Shown in pieces: positions 56,716 through 64,000 of a stretch of 64,000 nt of DNA. The notes beneath the pieces were generated by a model. The model was given only the letters and a program-made list of their open reading frames with translations. It made no database searches and was not told the origin of the DNA. This stretch comes from Sebastes aleutianus (lineage: Eukaryota; Chordata; Actinopteri; Perciformes; Sebastidae). How positions within the stretch are numbered: the stretch's first letter is position 1; each line of letters begins with the position of its first letter. Both the position numbers and the translations under genes were made by a program. The stretch spans positions 4,548,373 to 4,612,372 of the forward strand of contig CAKAKS010000062.1 of assembly GCA_916700875.1 (NCBI GenBank), written 5' to 3'.

Positions 56716-59400
56716 GCTTTGCCAGCACTCAGACCCTCCCTTTCCTCTTCTGCAGGGTCCACCAATGCACATCTGCTTTATTTTCTCACTTCTACACTCT
56801 TTCACACACGTTACCACATCCTCATGACCCCCCCCTGACAAGATGACTTCAATACATCTGCTCCTCCTCTTACTTGTTTTAATTTGTTTTTGTGTGTGTA
56901 TGTACTCAGGAGATGCAATTTGTTTTCTTTGAAGGGAAGAGTTTCGAAGGTGTTTGCGTACACTTTGAAAGTGTAGCTGAAATTTGATAATGGTGTATGC
57001 ACGACCGACTGAGCGTTCACACTGATCACATTAAATAATCTAGACAAAATATAAAGCATTATATAGTCACAATGAAATGCGTAGATGCAATAGCGGATGT
57101 AAAAAAGATGAGTCAAATTAAGACAGGATATAAAAGTGTGCACGGAAATAGGGATGGTATATAGTAATTTGTTCCACAGTTTGATGTGGGGGTAACAAAA
57201 TATCGTCCCGTTATCAGTTTTCCAGTATTAAGTCAAACAGTGTGAACGCACTGTGAGTTGCTTTGTTTTGCTCTGGAGATCTTCAGTGTTCACAAAGATG
57301 CTGGACAGATGGTTTCATGCTGACTTGAGGAGCTTTATGTTTCTGACGGGGTTTTGCCAAAAGGTTTATCTAAAGGTTTTTGCTGCTGCTCTCTTTTTAT
57401 TCGTTTATTTGTTAGATGTTTTTAGCCACGCTAGCGGCGGGTTCTAGGGATGGCAGTGTTGGGGTCAGCTGGTCCACCGCTTTGGGTTTTGGACTGAAAT
57501 ATATCTCAGCTGATCCTTTCATGTCATCTCGCGATGAACTGTAATAACTTCCACTGACTTTTTTCTAAGCATTCATCAGGTCAACATTTTAATTTGTGCA
57601 AGTACTTTGATCTATGACCAAATATCTGCAAAACGAACAACATTCCCATCATCCTCCGCTGTAGTGCTAATTAGGGAATGTTAGCATGTTAACATGCTAA
57701 ACTGAGATGGTACACATCTGCTAAACATCAGCATGTTACCATTGTCAATCTCTGTGAGCATGCTGGTGTTACCATTTAACCCAAAACACCCCGCTGTGCC
57801 CCAAGTACAGTCTCACAGCTCGCATTGCTGTAGTCTTGTTTTGTTTTTTTGTTTTTTTAATATTTGTTGTCTTGGTGTACGGCATTTCGTAGAGGGCTTT
57901 TATCCAGGAAGAGAAATGAGAAAAGAAAAACAAATCCAAATATGCACAATTTATTTCCAGTTAAACATTTGAACCATTTTGGTCATTGTTTTATGATTTT
58001 CCTTTTTCTCCTTATCCATTGCTTGTTTTAAATTGCGCATCTCCATTTCATCTCTTCTGTCAGTTTTAGATTTGCTTTTTTCAACATGCTTTCTTTTTTG
58101 TATTTTTTTTTTAAATATTTAATTCATGAATAATATCATTTTCTCTTCATTTACCTTTTTGTTCTTTAAATGTAACTATATTTCTAGGTGAAATTCTCCA
58201 CATTTAGTTGGCAGTGTTTGTTAAATAATGCAAATACCCAACACACTTCATAATGTCCAGGTATCCCTTTAAACTCTGCTGACATGTGGCATGTGCGTTC
58301 TATTTACAGCTCTGTTACAAAATCTATATATTACGAGTAAACGACTATATTTTTTGCAGATTTTTTGATATATAAAAACTATACAATCAAAGAGAAAATG
58401 TTTATATGCTGTTAAGTTCACTGTTACGTGTACGTCCGATCCCGTCATTTAAAGGGAGCGCAGATCAATACTTCCAAAAGCCAAACAAAAAATGGTACCT
58501 CTTGGAAGAAAGATCAGACTTTGTCTGCAGTAAATATGGAAGATACGTGGTATCACAACCGAGCTGGTTCCGAATATGATACTGAGGGTTTTTCCATATT
58601 TCAAATTCTTTTTTTTTCTTTTACTTAATCATCATAAAGGGACTTTAAAAGTGTTTATTGTTGCAAAAGTGCAGAAACTGTCTGGTCAAAGAATAGGTAA
58701 AGAAGAGGATGAGGGTTTGATTCACACTTTGGGTACTTGACAAATTAAGACACACACTTCAGTTAGTATCAAAAAGGTATTAAGGTTGAATACTCAGCCC
58801 TATCTAACAGTAAACAGATCTACAGATAGCCCGCTATAGTTAAAGCTGTGAGTCAAAGCATCACTAACAGTCCCTGCCTGATAATCATTGCTGATGCTTG
58901 TCACTCTGTTTTGCAGTTTTTCTGTTACCTCTTCTCTTGTGTACTCTAAATATGTCATAACTGTAGTCCAGCCAGTGGAAACATTTATTTAGATTATTAT
59001 TTGTATTGATTTTCTGATAAACACAGTGTTAAATGTTTATCAAAGATGTCTTAATTCAATAGTGTTGCACCCACATGTACAGTAAAGTGTCATTTTGACT
59101 TGGTACTTTTTAAATCAGCTATGTCTTATGACTTTACAGTATTTTTGACTCACGCTGGTCAAAAGAATAAATCTCACTGTGCTCCACTCAGTCAGACCAG
59201 AGATCAGTGTTTGTGAGCCTGCAGTGAGACAGCAAAGAGTCTCTCCAGAGGACCATTCTTTTCTTTTTTCTAGAGTTTGTGTGCCTTCCTTTCTTTCTTT
59301 CTTTCTGTCTTTAGATTGACTGGAGGGATTGTGCTTAAACGTTGGTGTGTTTTTGGATTCCTCTGTAGGACGTTCTGACAGCAGTTAAAGCAATAAAGAG
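56716..59400 (+). other. probable prkar1a 3' UTR and downstream region
   Basis: No coding exon is visible here. AATAAA hexamers occur near 59167 and at 59392-59397, and several A/T-rich stretches precede them. Mammalian PRKAR1A has long 3' UTRs, so the transcript may reach one of these signals. Part of the stretch (57450-57770) resembles a common fish interspersed repeat that is also present at 42960-43320. The extent of the UTR is inferred. Confidence 0.4.
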
Positions 59401-59649
59401 ATCAGTGTTTTCATGGAGTTTTTTGTTTTGTTTTTGTTGCCTAATCTTGAGGCCCTTACCTGTAGAATGGCCCTGTACCCAAATATCTTTATTATTTTAG
59501 TCATGTTTAAATGGTTCATATCCTTCAATGCACTTGTTTGATCAAACTAAGTACATACTGTATTACCGTTTCCTTCAATTCCTCTACAGTTTGGACAAAA
59601 ATGTACATTGTACTTGAGTTGATGCACTTGCAAGTTGATTTTAAAACAC

Positions 59650-60310
59650 TTGGCTCCCCCAAGGTTGTGTTTTATCCCCCATTCTCTTCTCTGCATACAC
59701 TAACAATATCTCCTGCAGCAGTGAAGGAATGACTCTTAAAGTACGCACACGATATGGCTTTAGTAGCCCATTTGACTGACATCAAAGCGCTGTCTGACTA
59801 CCATCAGGCAGTGAATAATCTGGTCAGGACTTTCCGGGAAAACTCCCTCAAGCTCAACATCACCAAGACTAAGGAAGGAGCTGTGCTGCGGGAGCAGAGA
59901 AATACTGGCCTCACAACAATCACCATTTCTTTCAACTCCTCAGCATCGACGGCCAGCTAGTGGAACAGGTTCAATCATTCAAATACCTCGGGACAGAGAT
60001 AGACACCTCCTTGTCCTTCTCCGAGCACACAGACTACAAGAAGGCCCAGCAGCGCCTCCACCTGCCGAGGAAGCTCAGGACTTTTAATGTCAGCAAGGAG
60101 ATTTTAACCATGGTTTATAGGTCACTGATTGAATCTGCACTCACTTTCAATATCTCATCCTGGTACAATGCTCTCACCACCAAACACAAAACAAAACTCG
60201 CCAAAACTTGTCGCCTCCACCTGCAGCTCTCTGCCAGAATCTGCAGGTGGAGTCGACTGCAGGTTGCTGGTGGGGACTGGTGGAGGTGGTGGCTCTGGCT
60301 ACACCTAAAT
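59650..60310 (+). mobile_element. non-LTR retrotransposon remnant, reverse transcriptase C-terminal part
   Basis: Plus-strand frames give GCVLSPILFSAYTNNIS (RT motif B region), a damaged YADDMALVAHLTDIKALSD catalytic box, NSLKLNITKTKE, then QSFKYLGTEIDTSLSFSEH, QQRLHLPRKLRTFNVSKEIL and MVYRSLIESALTFNISSWYN. This is typical of L2/CR1/Rex-type elements in fish. Frameshifts near 59740 and 59955 and stops make it dead. Confidence 0.85.
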
Positions 60311-60839
60311 CCACAATAGCACTGTGTGTCCCAGATATCAACATGTGATATAAATTATATTATTAGATAAATAAAAATATTTAATTATTATTATCAGTAG
60401 GCTAAGGAGTCCGTTTTGACTTTTTTCATGCGCATTTTTTAGATAGATAGATAGATAAATGAATCTGGTAAAGGTTTCCCTATCATTTATTACTAGTATA
60501 TTAATATAATAATTGATTTCCGTGTCAGTGTATTTTGTGTAGGCCTACTATGTGATCCCCAGGGTGGGGGCAGTGTTCATGACCGAGTTTGTTAACAATG
60601 CATGATGAGGGCTCTGAAAGCACATGGGAAAGGTTTGCCTTGAGGGCTTTCTGACAGAAATCTTCTTAAGTTTAGGCAACAAACCCACTAGGTTTAATAA
60701 AAGGTCATGGTTTGGGTTAAAATAAACCCTTTCTGCCAGAAATAAAAAAATTAAATAAATAAATATGTTATTAAATGTAGCAAAAATAATATTACAAATA
60801 AATGTAGCCATTAATTAATTGATAACGTGACATAAACTG

Positions 60840-61190
60840 ATATTTCTGTTTTAATTTGCTTCTTTATTTATTTATCTTTGTATTAATTACCTTATTTATT
60901 TACTACTATCTGTTTAATTTTCCCTTTTATTTATTTATATCTTTATTTTATAAATCAATTTTTACATGTATCTTTATTTTTGCATTCAATTTTTATTTCA
61001 TTTGTTTATTTTTGCATTTATTTAATTGTGTTTGCACACATTTTGTATTCATTTATTTTTGCATTTATTTTTTATTTATTTAATTGTTTTTGCATCATTT
61101 TTTTTATTAATTTAAGTTGGATTTATTTAAGTGTTTTTGCATTCATTTATTTTTGCATTTATTTTTTTATTCATTTCATATAAAATATAA
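60840..61190. repeat. T-rich TTTATT/TTTGCATT low-complexity tract
   Basis: Degenerate repeats of TTTATTTTTGCATT and similar words generate hydrophobic frames with no biological meaning. Confidence 0.85.
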
Positions 61191-61429
61191 GTTATGTTAG
61201 CATAATAGTCATGCACCCTGACCCCATGATGACACACATTGGGTGACAGCCCCCTCATTTGCATAATGAGGCAGAAATGCTTAAAGAAATGTGTAAATAA
61301 ATGTATATATATATATGTTTCTATACTCTTTAGTGTATAGTATACTGTACTATAGTAGTAGACTAGTAGTATACTGTACTGTACACACCTACACCACACC
61401 AACACCGACATTTGCTAGTGTGTTGTTGT

Positions 61430-61600
61430 TGTGACAGACTCACCGGAACGGAAGTCGTATCTTTACTTTTATAGTCCGGACGACTTACGAGGGTGCACCG
61501 GTTTGGATGCCAGTGACTGCCAGACCAATGTGGATCCTGATCAGACCAATGAGTGGTGTGGGTGTGCTCTCTGCTGTTGTGATCGGACAGGTAGAGTGGC
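61430..61600. promoter_or_regulatory. possible promoter patch of an unseen gene
   Basis: A GC-richer patch in AT-rich surroundings has an ETS-like ACCGGAACGGAAG (61441), two CCAAT boxes (GACCAATGTGG near 61524 and GACCAATGAGT near 61544) and a donor-like CAGGTAGAGT near 61588. This may be a first exon of a neighbouring gene outside the window. No protein family is recognised. Confidence 0.25.
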
Positions 61601-64000
61601 TCCTTTATTACCTTAAACGTCTCGTAGCTGCAGAACTATTCCGTTAGAAACGACTTGAGACTGAACTGATGACTTGAACAGATGTAATGTTTGCTGCTAT
61701 AGTCTGAACTTTATACTGTGGAGGTGTGACGTTCACGTTTTATATTCAGTGTTCAGGCGAGGTTAATCCACACTTATGAATATGATGATCATGCATTTTC
61801 TGCAGATCTGTTGTGCAGTGTAGGATCAGTCTTGATTGAGGATACACATTTATTTATCTTTTACCCCAAGATAAGAGGCCTGTTTCTTTGTGAACTTTGT
61901 GCAGCGGACAGCTGGTGCAGGGTGACCCTGTGGGGGGGTCATAAACATACTACTAGTTGATCACAATCAGTTTTATGGGCCAAGCATGTGCAAACAGTTT
62001 CATTGCTCTCAATGTAACGTCACTTTCACACAAATAGACATAACAGCAAGGAACAGGGACCAGTATGTGGAAAAAAGGTACAGGCAATAAATATATATAT
62101 ATATAAAGCACCAATGACCTACCACAAAAGTAAAATAAAAAGCCTATCTACAAGTTCAGTGTTTCTGTAAGATGTAAATCATAGTAATAGTGCAAAGAAA
62201 TATAGGCTACTGAATGGATATGAACTGGATGATTATGTACAGTAATGTGCAAATAGAATACATCTACAGTATATACAGTGGGTGGGATTTATATTGACAT
62301 TGCATGATGATACTTTTGATGAAAATTGTGCATTGTAAACTGTAAAAAGGTTATTATGGGAGCAAGTGGATGTGGATTTGTGGACATGTGGAATTGATGT
62401 GGATCAATACATTTTTTGTACACATCATTTACATCTGGTCCCTGGTCTCTGTCGTGCATTTATGTGCACATGCCATGATGGTTATTTGTTAAAAGGGAGC
62501 TTCTACATGATGTCATCCCAATGAAGCTCACCAACGTTTAAAGAGGACATTTTCTGTTTATTTTCAGGTGCATACTTGTATTTTAGGTTTTTACTAGAAC
62601 ATGTTAATGCTTTAATGTTTCCCTCCTGAAAAGCCCAGTCTTGGTCAGTTGGACCACTGTTGTGATTGGTCAACCGAACCAAACTCTTTACGCTTCGCCC
62701 ACACTGGGAACATCAGGAGTGCGTGGCTTCGCGTGGCGCGTCGGGTGATCACACCAGCTGCGTTTCAAGTATAAATCAACACTTCCTGCTTTCATTGCGA
62801 AATAAAAGCCCTCAAGCGTTTTTTTTCTGTGGACAGAATTCCTTCATTTGTTAACACAAGGCTTTTATTCTGAAATATGTGCAGGTCGTGTTGTAGAACA
62901 TGCAGTGACTTGGAGATCTCGATGAATGAATAAAGTATGGGGTTTTTATTGTGGATTATTACTATTATTTACACATTACCACACATTTCTTAACCTTTCT
63001 CTGTCTAAAATAAATATAAATGACATTTATAATGAAATTAAATGGCCATTATGAAAGCTTAACTCTATGTAGAAAGAAAGGGCTGGCAGCAGCAGCTGCA
63101 GCAGAAATGTAGCTGGTGTGAACACCCAACGCGTGGATCACACAGCCGCCACACGACGCAGCAGCGACGCAGCCGCCTCGCCATTTGATTGGTCAAATAC
63201 TGGTTTTACAAGTACATGCAGTGAAATTAACTGTGTCATAACATAAAAGACAGTAACATAAAGAAGCAATGTATAGTAGCCTAATAAGAAAGAGTTCAAC
63301 TTCTGCATAAACCCTGTGGTGGTAAAATGACAATAATGATGAAATTATGGACCATCTGAAAAATGTCAAAGTGAGCCAGGGAGTTCATATCGTCAGCTAC
63401 GATCATTCATTTAAATGACCAATTTGTTGTTGTTGTTTTGCCCTACAGTATACTGTACAGTGACAGCCACCACCTGTCTGTTTCTCTTTAGAAGGAGAGG
63501 GAGGAGTTGACAACCACTCTATTTAAAACCACACACTGCAAGAGTCAGTGTAATGTGAGCCTCTCTGGCTCTGTCTGTGTGGGACCAGCACAGTATCCCC
63601 ACCCCCCACCCCCCCCCCCCAACCACACACACACCTACACACACATGAAGAGAGAGGTCAATGACAGGAACCTCTGAAACACCTCTTAAACCCAACTTGA
63701 CTCAAGTCAATAAATACATGTACTTGTTTTTGCGTAATGCTGTGATGCCAGTGATAGTATTATTCTCACTCCATTAACCTCATTTTGTACACATGCTGAA
63801 GAAAACACAAAATGATACTTGAAAATTAGATTTTTTTTAATTCAAGCCAAATAAAAAACGAAAATGCTGACACATCTGTTAATGCATTTTCCTAAAAACA
63901 AACAAACAATGTATAGACTGATACAAAAATAATAATTTCGATCATCTCTTCTGACCCACTAGTAGGGCTGCACGAATATCAATTGCAATCACAATTTTGG
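61601..64000. other. no gene recognised, repeat-bearing right edge
   Basis: It holds the MITE fragment at 62537, a GC-rich repeat-like segment near 63080-63190 and a C-rich plus CA tract near 63598-63645. No coding homology is seen. Confidence 0.5.
62537..62626. mobile_element. MITE family A, truncated inverse fragment
   Basis: Read on the minus strand this matches the right-hand end of family A (CATGTTCTAGTA, AAATACAAGTATG, CACCTGAAAAT), but only about 90 bp are present and the terminal sequence is altered. Confidence 0.65.

Noticed and set aside
60856..61183. Hydrophobic frames of 67-75 aa resembling membrane proteins
   Set aside because: They translate a T-rich low-complexity tract.

Overview
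This window is nuclear DNA from a ray-finned (teleost) fish. The evidence is three multi-exon genes with GT-AG introns whose proteins match vertebrate families along their length, very low gene density, and introns and spacers full of fish-type repeats (Tc1/mariner, hAT-type and other MITEs, a tRNA-derived SINE, LINE remnants, micro- and minisatellites). There are no operons, ribosome binding sites or CRISPR arrays. All exon models were built by hand from splice sites, phase and protein similarity recalled from the families; no search was run.

Layout. 1-7.0 kb: gene-free, repeat-bearing flank. 7.0-31.7 kb, minus strand: wipi1, 12 coding exons, 451 aa, a PI3P-binding WD-repeat beta-propeller of autophagy. 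Its introns hold a 6 kb structure with 1.68 kb inverted arms (12.4-18.4 kb), a Tc1 element with 210 bp terminal repeats (20.1-21.7 kb), three copies of a 0.5 kb MITE family, a SINE and a 41 bp minisatellite. 31.6-32.2 kb: GC-rich wipi1 promoter with three inverted CCAAT boxes, a CRE-like site and an E-box resembling the CLEAR element. 35.5-43.9 kb, minus strand: an ARPC1 (Arp2/3 subunit 1) gene, 9 coding exons, 356 aa, with an apparently shortened C-terminus. 45.3-59.4 kb, plus strand: prkar1a, the type I-alpha regulatory subunit of cAMP-dependent protein kinase, 10 coding exons, 382 aa. The interval between its putative first exon and first coding exon is dominated by a 2.5 kb array of about 82 copies of a 30 bp unit. 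59.4-64 kb: LINE reverse-transcriptase remnant, AT-rich repeats and one promoter-like GC patch, with no further gene recognised.

WIPI1 and PRKAR1A are divergent neighbours on human chromosome 17q24; here the same pair is kept with an ARPC1 gene between them, which supports calling the kinase subunit prkar1a and the propeller wipi1. The three products act in different processes (autophagosome formation, branched actin nucleation, cAMP signalling), and nothing in the sequence makes them one system. The most unusual sequence features are the prkar1a intronic satellite with its higher-order repeats, the giant hairpin in wipi1 intron 6, and the ARPC1 C-terminus.
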